From: Bog-756 sp963813525
GTDB taxonomy: Bacteria > Actinomycetota > Acidimicrobiia > Acidimicrobiales > RAAP-2
Length of the DNA: 64,000 bases
Assembly: GCA_963813525.1 (NCBI GenBank)
Contig: CAWEZI010000005.1
Location: forward strand, 2,356,001-2,420,000
Direction of reading: 5' to 3'
The notes below the pieces were generated by a model, which saw nothing but the letters and a program-made list of their open reading frames with translations, was not told the origin of the DNA and did not search any database. Position 1 is the first letter of the stretch. The number at the start of each line of letters is the position of its first letter. Positions 55,141 to 63,920 of this stretch are shown here, one piece after another. A program made the translations under genes and the position numbers.

Positions 55141-56355
55141 CTAGGCGGTCAGGCTCCGCCCGCTCGACCCATCCAGGGTGCGAAAGACCATGCCGGTGCG
55201 CGGTTTGGGATGGAAGTAGGTGCTTTTGGGGGGCATGCGCCGACGGGCATCGGCCCAGGCGGTGATCTGGCTCACCGACACCGGGCGCAGGAGGACGACA
55301 GCCTGAACCGTCTCCTCGGCCACCGCCTCCACGGCCTCCTCCCAGGAATGAAAGAACTGGAGAACATGGTCGGGCAACTCGGCGATGACCAGGGCCACCA
55401 TGGAGGAGTCGAGCTCGGCCCCGGCCGCCTCGGGCGTGCCGTCCTTGGGCATGAGCAGCCATGCGCCGGAGGGCATGATCAGAGCCAGTGCGTGCGACTG
55501 GCCGAGGGCGGAGGTGGTCCGCTCGTCGAAGTTGCCGGCCCGGGTCACGTCGAACCACGAGGAGAAGGCATCCACCAGATCGAGGCCTTCGGGCAGGCCG
55601 GACAGCCCGCGGTGGATGGGCCCGACCTCGAGCTGGTCGGGGGTCAGCTCGACCAACAGGGCCATCACCCTTCCTTCGCCGGCTCGGTCGGGATCATCGG
55701 CGCTCTCGCGCTGGTAGTCCAGGGCGGTCTGGTAGCGGTGGTGACCGTCGGCGATGACCACCGGGGCCTGCTCCACCGCCTTCGCCACCGCGCTGATGGT
55801 CGAAGGGTCGTCGACCACCCAGAGCTCGTGGCGGACGCCCTCGTCGTCGACAGCCATGGCGTCGGGCGGGGACGTGCGCAGGAAGGTGGAGGTCAGCCCC
55901 TGGCTCAGTGACAGGCCCCAGATGGGGGAGAGATCGGTCCGGGTGGCCCGCAGGAGGTCGAGCCGGTCGCTTCTGGCCTTGGGCAGGGTCTCCTCGTGCG
56001 GGAAGGTCTCGGCTGTGCTGTCGGCGTCGATGCCCAGCGCGCCGATCACCCCGTTGGTGGTCCGGCCGTCCGGGGCGGTCATCCGATAGGCGTAGAAGGC
56101 GGGGCGGGGGTCACGGACCACGATGCCGTCCTGCTCCCACTGTTCGAGTTGCCGGGCGGCATGGCCGTAGCGATCGAGGTTGGCCCTGTGGTCCGGTTCG
56201 GGGACGTCGATGTTGACGGCGTTGACACTGTGCCGGGCGGCCAGGAGGTTCCGCTCCTCCGGGCCGATCACGTCGTAGGGAGGGGACACGACCTGCGAGA
56301 GATCCACCCTGCCGGGGTCGTACCGGAGCCCGGTGAACGGCTCGAATCGGGGCAT
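55141..56355 (-). CDS. DUF1015 family protein
   Basis: 404 residues. Signature N-terminus FEPFTGLRYDPGRVDLSQVV then SPPYDVIGPEE, and VVIADGHHRYQTAL in the middle; C-terminal RRMPPKSTYFHPKPRTG, all typical of DUF1015 (COG4198). Function unknown; in other organisms it lies near serine or D-3-phosphoglycerate metabolism genes. ATG at 56355 chosen over upstream starts for the family N-terminus. Confidence 0.9.
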   Translation of the reverse strand: MPRFEPFTGLRYDPGRVDLSQVVSPPYDVIGPEERNLLAARHSVNAVNIDVPEPDHRANLDRYGHAARQLEQWEQDGIVVRDPRPAFYAYRMTAPDGRTTNGVIGALGIDADSTAETFPHEETLPKARSDRLDLLRATRTDLSPIWGLSLSQGLTSTFLRTSPPDAMAVDDEGVRHELWVVDDPSTISAVAKAVEQAPVVIADGHHRYQTALDYQRESADDPDRAGEGRVMALLVELTPDQLEVGPIHRGLSGLPEGLDLVDAFSSWFDVTRAGNFDERTTSALGQSHALALIMPSGAWLLMPKDGTPEAAGAELDSSMVALVIAELPDHVLQFFHSWEEAVEAVAEETVQAVVLLRPVSVSQITAWADARRRMPPKSTYFHPKPRTGMVFRTLDGSSGRSLTA

Positions 56356-56398
56356 GGCCACTGCGTAGCACATCGCCGCGCCACCGTCGTCCACCGCC

Positions 56399-57139
56399 TC
56401 AGGCGTCGGACGCCACCAGTTGAGCCAGCGCTTGTGCACCGGCCGGCTCCAGGTGGACCTCATCGGGGGTGAACCATGCGGGGTGTCCGGACGACAGGGT
56501 GTACCAGTCGGCCAGTACCGCCACTCCCGGATAGCGGGCCACCCCCGCGGCCAGCACGGCGTTGTCGGCGGCCTCCCACGGTCGGGGCACGTCGACGTTG
56601 ACGAAGACCACCCGCTTGACCCCGGCGGCGGCGGCCATCATGGCGTCGAAGTCGGCCGGTGTGACCGCCCCGTTGGTCCCCAGCTCGACGACGAGCACGT
56701 TGCCCAGCGTGCCGTCGGCCCGATGAGCGGCCACCACGCCGATGCCGGTGTCGAACTGGCGGCTGACCACCCCGTCGATGGTGGCCCCGGGGATGTCGAT
56801 GGCCAGGTAGGGCTGGATGTCCAGCATGATCGAGTCACCCACCGCGGTGACCGGACCGGGGACCGGGGCCACCGACGTCGGGGTGACGGCCGCAGTGGAG
56901 GGCGTCGACGGTATGACCGCCGTGTTCGCGGGAGCGGTGGTCACCGAGGACGGCGGCGGTGACGGTGCTGATGTTCCCGACAGAGCGGCCGGTGGCGGCA
57001 CCGGGCGGATGGCCCCTCCGGCCGTGGCCGCGGTGCGGCCGGGGGACGAGCGATCGACCACCGCCCAGGCCAAAAGGGCGACCAACAGGGCGACCAGGCC
57101 CACGGCGATGATCCGGTCGACCGGACGGATTTCCGACAT
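56399..57139 (-). CDS. Membrane-anchored SGNH/GDSL hydrolase-like protein
   Basis: 246 residues. One membrane helix at about 9-28, a Pro/Ser/Thr-rich linker to about 95, then an SGNH domain with AVGDSIML (catalytic Ser), ELGTNGAVT (block III Asn) and DEVHLEPAGAQAL (Asp-x-x-His). It resembles the extracytoplasmic SGNH domain attached to OafA-type acyltransferases, here standing alone. Probably acts on acetylated cell-wall polymers (inference). Confidence 0.82.
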   Translation of the reverse strand: MSEIRPVDRIIAVGLVALLVALLAWAVVDRSSPGRTAATAGGAIRPVPPPAALSGTSAPSPPPSSVTTAPANTAVIPSTPSTAAVTPTSVAPVPGPVTAVGDSIMLDIQPYLAIDIPGATIDGVVSRQFDTGIGVVAAHRADGTLGNVLVVELGTNGAVTPADFDAMMAAAAGVKRVVFVNVDVPRPWEAADNAVLAAGVARYPGVAVLADWYTLSSGHPAWFTPDEVHLEPAGAQALAQLVASDA

Positions 57140-57157
57140 CGTCCCAGTCTGTCCCGG

Positions 57158-58414
57158 TCAGGAGAGGGAAGGTGCGCATCCGCCGACGGATCGGCTCCGC
57201 CGCATGCGGAGCACTTCGCTGGACGCCCACAGGATCAGGCCGGCGCCGGCGAAGACCAGCCCGAGAACGACCACGTCCGACCACCCGCCGATTCCGTAGA
57301 CCACGCCGGTACTGGCTGAGCCGATGGCCCCGCCCAGGAAGTAGGCGACCATGTAGCCGGTGTTGAGCCGGGAACGGGCCGAGGGTTGGATGGCGAAGAT
57401 GAGATGCTGGTTCTGGATGTGCACGGCCTGGATGCCCAGATCGGCGAGGAGGATGCCGACGATCAGCGCCCAGAGGTGATGGGAGCCGAGGGCCAGCAGT
57501 CCCATCGACGCCACGATGAGGGCCAGAGATCCTCCCGACACCCAGCGTTCGCGGCCACGGTCGGCCAGACGCCCGCTGAAGGAGGCGGCCGCCGCCCCGG
57601 CCGCACCGAGGAGTCCGAACAGCCCGATGACCGCTTCGCTGTAGTGGTAGGGCGCAGCCACCAGGAGGAAGGCCAGGCTGGTCCAGATCACGTTGAAGGT
57701 GGCGAAGGCCAGGGCACCGAGGGCGGCACGGAGCCGGAGCACCGGCTCGGTGCGCATCAGGTGGACGACCGAGGCCAACAGCTGGGAGTAGACCATGGAG
57801 GGACGGGGCCCTTCCGGGGGGAGCCGACGATTCAAGACGACGGCCAGGGTGGCCACCATGACGCAGGCCACCACATAGACGGTCCGCCAGCCCGACACTT
57901 CGGCGATGAGCCCGGAGAAGGTGCGGGCCAACAGGATCCCGAGCAGGAGCCCGCTCATGACCGTGCCCACCACCCGTCCCCGTTGCTCGTCGCTGGCCAG
58001 CTCGGCGGCGTAGGGGACGAGGATCTGGGCGGCGACCGAGCAGAGCCCGGCCACGGCCACCGCGGCGATGAGGACGATGATGGAGGGCGCCGCCGCCGCC
58101 ACCAAAAGAGCAGCGGCCGCCACCGACAGGATGGCCGGGACCAGGCGACGGCGGATGAGGATGTCCCCCAGCGGGACGATGAGAGCGAGACCAAGCCCGT
58201 AGCCCACCTGGGCGGCGGTGATGACCAGGGCCGTGCTTCCGGAGCCGGTATGCAGGTTGTGGCCGATGAGGGGCAGGAGAGGTTGGGCGTAATAGAGGTT
58301 GGCCGCCGAAATGCCGCAGGCCACGGCGAACAAAGCCACCATCCCGGTCGTCATGGACGTGGATCCGGCCAGTGGCGGCTGCGACCGACTGCGGTGGGGG
58401 ATCGGAACGCCCAT
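57158..58414 (-). CDS. MFS transporter (drug/metabolite type)
   Basis: 418 residues, 12 predicted membrane helices. FAVACGISAANLYYAQPLLP and the GDILIRRRLVPAILS loop are typical of the YnfM-like branch of MFS exporters. The ATG at 58414 has TACCCT 7 nt before it. Substrate unknown. Confidence 0.83.
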   Translation of the reverse strand: MGVPIPHRSRSQPPLAGSTSMTTGMVALFAVACGISAANLYYAQPLLPLIGHNLHTGSGSTALVITAAQVGYGLGLALIVPLGDILIRRRLVPAILSVAAAALLVAAAAPSIIVLIAAVAVAGLCSVAAQILVPYAAELASDEQRGRVVGTVMSGLLLGILLARTFSGLIAEVSGWRTVYVVACVMVATLAVVLNRRLPPEGPRPSMVYSQLLASVVHLMRTEPVLRLRAALGALAFATFNVIWTSLAFLLVAAPYHYSEAVIGLFGLLGAAGAAAASFSGRLADRGRERWVSGGSLALIVASMGLLALGSHHLWALIVGILLADLGIQAVHIQNQHLIFAIQPSARSRLNTGYMVAYFLGGAIGSASTGVVYGIGGWSDVVVLGLVFAGAGLILWASSEVLRMRRSRSVGGCAPSLS

Positions 58415-58421
58415 CGCTCCC

Positions 58422-58427
58422 AGGGTA
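58422..58427 (-). promoter_or_regulatory. -10 element for leaderless MFS mRNA
   Basis: On the minus strand TACCCT, 7 nt, then the ATG at 58414; no Shine-Dalgarno. Confidence 0.5.
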
Positions 58428-58495
58428 CGAGCCCGTCGCCCCCCGGGGACGCGGTCACTGCTTCGGGTTGGGTCTCGGGGGCTCGAGGGTGCTCG

Positions 58496-58501
58496 TAGAC
58501 T
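58496..58501 (+). promoter_or_regulatory. -10 element before pgsA
   Basis: TAGACT 13 nt before the pgsA ATG, giving a very short leader that still includes GGAGGG. The in-frame GTG at 58503 would lie too close to be transcribed. Confidence 0.45.
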
Positions 58502-58514
58502 CGTGGAGGGCGAG

Positions 58515-59162
58515 ATGGACCAGACCAGGGGGAAAACCATCACAGACGCCACGGTGGCAGACGTCGAACAGGAGGGACTGGACCGGGTACTGACGGTGCC
58601 CAACGCCATCACTCTGGTCCGGTTGGCCTGTATCCCTCTGTTCCTGTGGCTTCTGTTCGGTACCTCGCGTCAGACCGATGCCGCCGTTCTGTTGGCCGTG
58701 TTGGGCGCCACCGACTGGGTCGACGGGTTCGTGGCGCGCCGGTACGGGCAGGTCTCGACGGTGGGCAAGATCCTCGATCCGGTGGCCGACCGGGTCCTGG
58801 TGGTCACCGCCGTCATCGCCATCATGGTCTACGGGGCGGTGCCCGTCTGGTTCGGAGCCGCCACCTTGGCCCGCGAAGTAGTGGTGTCGGCCGCGGTGCT
58901 GCTGCTGGCTTCGCTCGGCGCGGCGCGCATCGACGTCCTGTGGGTGGGGAAGGCCGGCACCTTCGCCCTCATGTTCGCCTATCCGGCCTTCCTGCTGGGC
59001 GACGGAACAGCCGGATGGCAGGATCCGATCCGGATCATCGCCTGGGTCACCGGGTTGATCGGTCTGACTCTGGCCTGGATCGCCGCGGCATCGTACGTCC
59101 CGGTGGCTCGTCGCGCTCTGCTCGACGGCCGGCGGGCCCGCATCCAAAGGAAGGTTGCATGA
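58515..59162 (+). CDS. pgsA: CDP-alcohol phosphatidyltransferase (phosphatidylglycerophosphate synthase-like)
   Basis: 215 residues, integral membrane enzyme that makes phosphatidylglycerol phosphate or a related phospholipid. The full CDP-alcohol motif is present: D67, D70-G71, A74-R75, G84, D88, D92 with canonical spacing. Five to six hydrophobic segments. The exact alcohol (glycerol phosphate or inositol phosphate) is not certain from sequence. ATGA overlap with the next gene. Confidence 0.87.
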   Translation: MDQTRGKTITDATVADVEQEGLDRVLTVPNAITLVRLACIPLFLWLLFGTSRQTDAAVLLAVLGATDWVDGFVARRYGQVSTVGKILDPVADRVLVVTAVIAIMVYGAVPVWFGAATLAREVVVSAAVLLLASLGAARIDVLWVGKAGTFALMFAYPAFLLGDGTAGWQDPIRIIAWVTGLIGLTLAWIAAASYVPVARRALLDGRRARIQRKVA

Positions 59163-61645
59163 AAGCGGTCATCATGGCGGGCGGCGAGGGCACACGCTTG
59201 CGCCCGCTCACCTCCAATCAGCCCAAGCCCATGCTGCCCATGGCCAACATCCCCATGATGGAGCACGTGGTCAACCTGCTGCGTCAGCACGGGTTCGAGG
59301 AGATCGTGGTCACAGTGGCCTTCATGGCCAACGCCATCCGGACCTACTTCGGGGACGGCTCCGAGTTCGGTGTGCGCATGGTCTACGCCACCGAGTCGAC
59401 GCCCCTGGGCACGGCCGGTTCGGTGCGCAATGCGCGCGACGAGCTCGACGAGCGGTTTCTGGTCCTGTCCGGTGACGTGCTCACCGACATCGATCTGGCC
59501 CAGGTGGTGGCTTTCCACGAAGAGCGTGGTGGCATGGCCACGTTGGCGCTCAAAGCGGTGGACAACCCCCTCGAGTTCGGCATCGTCATCACCCGCGAAG
59601 ACGGGACCATCGAGCGCTTCCTCGAGAAACCGACATGGGGTCAGGTGTTCTCCGACACCATCAACACGGGTATCTACGTGCTCGAACCGGAGATCTTCGA
59701 CTTCATCCCCGAAGGCGTTCCGGTCGACTTCTCGGGCGACTCGTTCCCGAGCGCGCTGGCCGCCGGCGAGCCCCTGTACGGGTACGTGGCCGATGGCTAC
59801 TGGGAGGACGTGGGCACGCTCGAGGCCTATCTGAGCGCCCATCAGGACATCCTCGACCAGAAGGTCCAGGTGGACATCAACGGCTTCCAACTGCGTCCCG
59901 GTGTGTGGCTGGGCAAGGGTGCCGAAATCGACCCCAGCGTGGTCATCGACGGACCGGCGGTCATCGGCGACAACTGTGTGATCGGACCGGGAGCCCGGCT
60001 CGGCCAGTACTGCACCCTCGGCCGCAACGTCCGGGCCGGCGACAACGCCGTCCTCCAGCGCTCGGTGGTCCACGACAACAGCTACTTGGGCTCAGGGGTG
60101 CGCATCGACGGAAGCGTTCTCGGGCGCGGGTCGGATCTCCGCGACGGGGTCCGCTGTGAAGAGGGAGCCGTCCTGGGTGACGAATGCCTGATCGGCGGGC
60201 ACGCCGAGATCAAGGCCGGGGTCAAGATCTATCCGTTCAAAACGGTGGAGGCCGGCGCCACCGTCAACTCCTCCATCGTGTGGGAGTCGATGGGCTCCCG
60301 GTCGCTCTTCGGCCGGGACGGCGTACGCGGTCTGGCCAACGTGGACATCAGTCCGGAGCTGGCGGTGCGCCTGTCGATGGCGTGGGCGTCGACGTTCGAG
60401 AAGGGCGCCACTGTCACCACCTCACGGGACACCAGCCGGGCCGCTCGGGTCCTCAAGCGGGCCATCATGGTCGGGTGCAACGCCGCTGGCGTCAACGTCG
60501 ACGACCTGGAGGCGGCCACCGTCCCGGTCACCCGGTTCCAGACGACCTCCTCAGCCAGCAAGGCCGGCATTACCGTGCGCCTGGCCCCCGACGATCCGCA
60601 GTCCGTCGTCTTCCGTTTCTTCGACAAGGAGGGCATCGACGTCGACGAGACGACCCAGAGGAAGATTGAGCGGCTCTACCACCGCGAGGACTTCCGCCGG
60701 GTGCTGGCTTCGGAGATCGGCGACATCGGTTTCCCGCCCCGCTCACTCGAGCACTACACCGCCGCTCTCATCGACTCGGTCGACCTGTCGTCCGCCCGCG
60801 ATGCCGGTCTCAAGTTGGTACTCGACTATTCGTTCGGCACCACCAGCTTCGTCATGCCCAACCTCTTGGCCAAGCTCGAGGCCGACGTGCTGGTGGTCAA
60901 TCCCTACGCCAACACCGCCAGTGTGCTGAGCTTCGACAGCCGGAGGAGCGCGGCGCACGTTTCCGAACTGGTACGCGCCTCGGGCGCGCACCTGGGCGCG
61001 GTTCTCGACCCGGGTGGCGAGTACGTGGTCTTCGTCGACGATACCGGTCACACCCTCAGTGACGACGAGGCCCTTCTGGTCCTGCTCACCCTGGTCACCG
61101 AGGCCTATCCGTCGGCCCGGGTGGCCCTTCCGGTGGCGGCCAGCCGGGCAGCCGAGGAGATCTGCACCAAGGCCGGCGCCGAAATCGTGTGGACCAAGTT
61201 GTCGGCCTCCCACCTGATGGAGGTGGCCCGGTCGGAGAAGGTGACCCTGGCCGCCAGCCAGGCCGGTGGCTTCATCTTCCCCCGGTTCCTCCCCGCCTAC
61301 GACGCCGCCGCCACCCTGGTCAACCTGGTGGCCCTGCTGACGGCGACCGGTGAAAAGCTCTCGGACCTGGTGGCGGCGCTACCTGCCGTGCACATCGCCC
61401 ATCAGGCGGTGCACACCCCGTGGGACCAGAAAGGGACGGTCATGCGCACTCTGGTCGAACGCTCCCAAGGTCGCGAGCTGGTCCTGGTGGACGGCGTGAA
61501 GGTCATCGAGCCCGACGGATGGGCTCTGGTCCTCCCCGACCCCGAAGAGCCGTTCACCCACGTATGGGCGGAGGCCACCAGCGATGCGGCCGCCGACGCC
61601 CGGGCCAACGAGTACGCCGCCCGTATCGGACAGCTGATGCAGTGA
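59159..61645 (+). CDS. Nucleotidyltransferase / left-handed beta-helix / mutase-like fusion
   Basis: 828 residues in three parts. About 1-240: sugar-1-phosphate nucleotidyltransferase with MAGGEGTRLRPLT, QPKPMLPMANIP and SGDVLTDID. About 250-370: hexapeptide repeats. About 380-820: phosphomannomutase-like domain. In that domain the phosphoserine loop, normally TASHNP, is replaced by a TTSRDTSRAARV stretch, so mutase activity is doubtful. Known as a mannose-1-phosphate guanylyltransferase-like fusion in actinobacteria and others; true substrate unproven. It starts inside the pgsA stop. Confidence 0.83.
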   Translation: MKAVIMAGGEGTRLRPLTSNQPKPMLPMANIPMMEHVVNLLRQHGFEEIVVTVAFMANAIRTYFGDGSEFGVRMVYATESTPLGTAGSVRNARDELDERFLVLSGDVLTDIDLAQVVAFHEERGGMATLALKAVDNPLEFGIVITREDGTIERFLEKPTWGQVFSDTINTGIYVLEPEIFDFIPEGVPVDFSGDSFPSALAAGEPLYGYVADGYWEDVGTLEAYLSAHQDILDQKVQVDINGFQLRPGVWLGKGAEIDPSVVIDGPAVIGDNCVIGPGARLGQYCTLGRNVRAGDNAVLQRSVVHDNSYLGSGVRIDGSVLGRGSDLRDGVRCEEGAVLGDECLIGGHAEIKAGVKIYPFKTVEAGATVNSSIVWESMGSRSLFGRDGVRGLANVDISPELAVRLSMAWASTFEKGATVTTSRDTSRAARVLKRAIMVGCNAAGVNVDDLEAATVPVTRFQTTSSASKAGITVRLAPDDPQSVVFRFFDKEGIDVDETTQRKIERLYHREDFRRVLASEIGDIGFPPRSLEHYTAALIDSVDLSSARDAGLKLVLDYSFGTTSFVMPNLLAKLEADVLVVNPYANTASVLSFDSRRSAAHVSELVRASGAHLGAVLDPGGEYVVFVDDTGHTLSDDEALLVLLTLVTEAYPSARVALPVAASRAAEEICTKAGAEIVWTKLSASHLMEVARSEKVTLAASQAGGFIFPRFLPAYDAAATLVNLVALLTATGEKLSDLVAALPAVHIAHQAVHTPWDQKGTVMRTLVERSQGRELVLVDGVKVIEPDGWALVLPDPEEPFTHVWAEATSDAAADARANEYAARIGQLMQ

Positions 61646-61703
61646 CAACGGCAGCGGGGTGGGGCCCGGTTGCCGGGCTCCGGCGCTCCCCGCCGGGGTC
61701 GGG

Positions 61704-61709
61704 TAGGGT
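61704..61709 (+). promoter_or_regulatory. -10 element for leaderless gcvH mRNA
   Basis: TAGGGT followed by 8 nt and the gcvH ATG; no Shine-Dalgarno. Confidence 0.5.
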
Positions 61710-61717
61710 CCGCAGCT

Positions 61718-62098
61718 ATGAACGTGCCCGACGAGTTGCGATACTCCGCCGATCATGAGTGGGTCCGAACCGAGGGCGACAGGGTCAGGATCGGCATCAC
61801 CGACTACGCGCAGGACGCGCTGGGCGATGTTGTCTTCATCGACCTGCCCGCGGCGGGAGCCAAGGTCGACGCCGGCGGGGTGCTCGGAGAGGTCGAATCG
61901 ACCAAGTCGGTGTCGGAGGTGTACGCCCCGTTGACCGGGGAGGTGGTGACTGTCAATTCCGCTCTGGCCGACGCCCCTGAAGTGCTCAATGCCGATCCCT
62001 ACGGCGAGGGATGGATCTGTGAGATGGTGCCGAGCAACCCTTCAGCCCTCGATGGGTTGCTCGACGCCAGTGGCTATCGTCAGCTCACTGACGGTTGA
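61718..62098 (+). CDS. gcvH: Glycine cleavage system H protein
   Basis: 126 residues; carries the lipoyl arm between the P, T and L proteins. The lipoylated Lys is in GEVESTKSVSEVYAP. Other typical text: HEWVRTEGDRVRIGITDYAQ and the C-terminal EGWICEMV. Start of the gcvH-FHA-MerR-nuclease group seen in mycobacteria (Rv1826-Rv1829). No other gcv genes are near. Confidence 0.95.
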   Translation: MNVPDELRYSADHEWVRTEGDRVRIGITDYAQDALGDVVFIDLPAAGAKVDAGGVLGEVESTKSVSEVYAPLTGEVVTVNSALADAPEVLNADPYGEGWICEMVPSNPSALDGLLDASGYRQLTDG

Positions 62099-62146
62099 TA
62101 ACGGCAACCGGGCGGCCTGGCGAGCGAGGAGGTGGGAGCGGCTACC

Positions 62147-62629
62147 GTGGACCGCGTGTTCTGCACCAGTTGCGGCCACCGCAATCCGGCCGGCGTCAAC
62201 TTCTGTTCGTCATGCGGCGCGTCCCTACTGACGTCGGCACCCGACACGTCGGTGTCGACCAGTCCGATCGACGATCAAGGAGACGGCCTCGATGACGAGT
62301 CACCGGTCGGCTTGGTCGAGCTGCCGCGGGGGGTGGGCCTGCTCATCGTCAAGCGGGGAACCGATGTCGGCGCACGCTTTCCGCTGGAGCCGGGGGTCAC
62401 CCGGGCCGGAAGGCACCCGGAGAGCGATATCTTTCTCGACGACATCACCGTGTCCCGCCGGCATGCCGAGTTCGTGACCCAGAACCAGGTCACCACTGTT
62501 CGGGACGTGGGCTCGCTCAATGGTACGTTCGTCAACCGGGAGCGCATCGAGGAGGTGCGGCTGTCCAGCGGCGACGAGGTGCAGATCGGGAAGTTCAAGC
62601 TCTTGTACGTTTTGGCCACGGGCGAATGA
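62147..62629 (+). CDS. Zinc-ribbon / FHA domain protein (GarA-like)
   Basis: 160 residues. A four-Cys zinc ribbon (C6, C9, C20, C23) is followed by a linker and an FHA domain (about 80-150) with GRHPESDIFLDD, SRRHAEF and LNGTFVNRE. By position it corresponds to mycobacterial GarA, which binds phosphothreonine and regulates 2-oxoglutarate metabolism, but the GarA phosphorylation tail is replaced by the zinc ribbon. GTG start with AGGAGGTGGGA upstream. Confidence 0.88.
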   Translation: MDRVFCTSCGHRNPAGVNFCSSCGASLLTSAPDTSVSTSPIDDQGDGLDDESPVGLVELPRGVGLLIVKRGTDVGARFPLEPGVTRAGRHPESDIFLDDITVSRRHAEFVTQNQVTTVRDVGSLNGTFVNRERIEEVRLSSGDEVQIGKFKLLYVLATGE

Positions 62630-62669
62630 GGACGGCGAACGATCGGCGTACGGACCGGGGAGCGGTCCG

Positions 62670-63845
62670 TTGACGTCCCGCTCCTATCTGTCCATCGGTG
62701 ACGTGCTCACCCTCCTCCGACAGGAATTCCCCGACGTCACCATCTCCAAGATCCGGTTTCTGGAGAGCCAGGGCCTGGTCAACCCCGAACGGACTCCCTC
62801 GGGGTACCGCAAGTTCTACGAACACGACGTCGAACGCCTGCGCTGGGTGCTCCGTCAGCAACGGGAGCATTTTCTTCCGCTCAAAGTGATCAAGGACCGT
62901 CTGGAGGACGGCTCTGAACCGGTGGCCGAGTCGGAGGCGGCGTCGGCCGACGGTGCGCCGCAGCCGACGACCCATCCGACCGAGGAGCCGGTGCTGGTCG
63001 GACAGCGGGCCCGGGCTGCGGCCACCGATCCTCCCGCGCCACGGGACGGTCTGGCCGAACGGGTACTCCTCACCGGCACAGACGGCGCCCACCAGGTGCC
63101 GGCCTCGGCCGGGTCCGGATCGGCAGGGCTCGGGCTGGCCTCGGGGCCATCGTCGGCGCCGGCGGCGGAGGTGGCCGCCGGTTCGGCCGGAGTTCCCACG
63201 GCCGACCGACCGGCCTCGCCGGGGGTGACCAACGCCGTGACCAACGGAGGCGACGGCGCCCCGACCGGTGAGGGCGCCGAAAAACCGGCGCCCGAGACGG
63301 TGGCCCACACCCCCTCCGTCCCGCCGGCCCGCCGCTCGTCGTCGGCCCGCCGGGTGAAAGCCGAGCCGGTGGGGGCCGCTCTCGAGGTCCCGGTGGCCGA
63401 GGACCTGACCGAGGACCGGCTCGACGAGCCACCCACGGCGGTACCGGCTGCCCCGGTCGGGGACGGGACCAGCCTCTCGGTGGAAGAGCTGTCGGCGGCC
63501 TGTGGACTCGATGTGACCGTGCTCTGCGAGCTGCAGGAGTTCGGGTTACTGGTGCCGCGGACGGTGGGCGGTGTCTCCTACTTCGACGAGGAGGCCCTGG
63601 CCGTCGCCGCGGTGGCCGCCCGGTTCGCCCAGTTCGGCATCGAGCCCCGTCACCTGCGTCTCTACAAGAACGCGGCTGACCGCGAAGCCGGATTCGTCGA
63701 ACAGATCCTCCTCCCCATGGTCAGGCAGAGGAACCCGGACGCCCGGGCCCGCGCTCAACAGACGGCGGATGAACTGGCCGGGCTCGGGCAGGAGCTGCGC
63801 AGCGCCCTGCTCCGCCGGGCACTGTCCGACCTCCTCGGGGTCTGA
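62670..63845 (+). CDS. MerR-family regulator with duplicated HTH-like domain
   Basis: 391 residues from a TTG at 62670, the first start that gives the intact N-terminus TSRSYLSIGDVLTLL. MerR winged HTH at about 5-75 (ISKIRFLESQGLVNPER then PSGYRKFYEHDVERL). An Ala/Pro/Gly-rich segment of about 190 residues follows, then a second MerR-like block (LSVEELSAACGLDVTVLCEL...FGLLVPRTVGG) and a coiled helix. Equivalent to Rv1828 by neighbourhood. The long middle is unusual. Confidence 0.85.
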   Translation: MTSRSYLSIGDVLTLLRQEFPDVTISKIRFLESQGLVNPERTPSGYRKFYEHDVERLRWVLRQQREHFLPLKVIKDRLEDGSEPVAESEAASADGAPQPTTHPTEEPVLVGQRARAAATDPPAPRDGLAERVLLTGTDGAHQVPASAGSGSAGLGLASGPSSAPAAEVAAGSAGVPTADRPASPGVTNAVTNGGDGAPTGEGAEKPAPETVAHTPSVPPARRSSSARRVKAEPVGAALEVPVAEDLTEDRLDEPPTAVPAAPVGDGTSLSVEELSAACGLDVTVLCELQEFGLLVPRTVGGVSYFDEEALAVAAVAARFAQFGIEPRHLRLYKNAADREAGFVEQILLPMVRQRNPDARARAQQTADELAGLGQELRSALLRRALSDLLGV

Positions 63846-63907
63846 GCAGCGCCCGCACGCGGCTCCTGGTGGGCCGGGGCCCGATCGCACATCGGGCCGT
63901 CGGCGAG

Positions 63908-63913
63908 TAAGTT
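63908..63913 (+). promoter_or_regulatory. -10 element for leaderless downstream gene
   Basis: TAAGTT followed by 7 nt and the ATG at 63921. Confidence 0.5.
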
Positions 63914-63920
63914 TGCGGCC

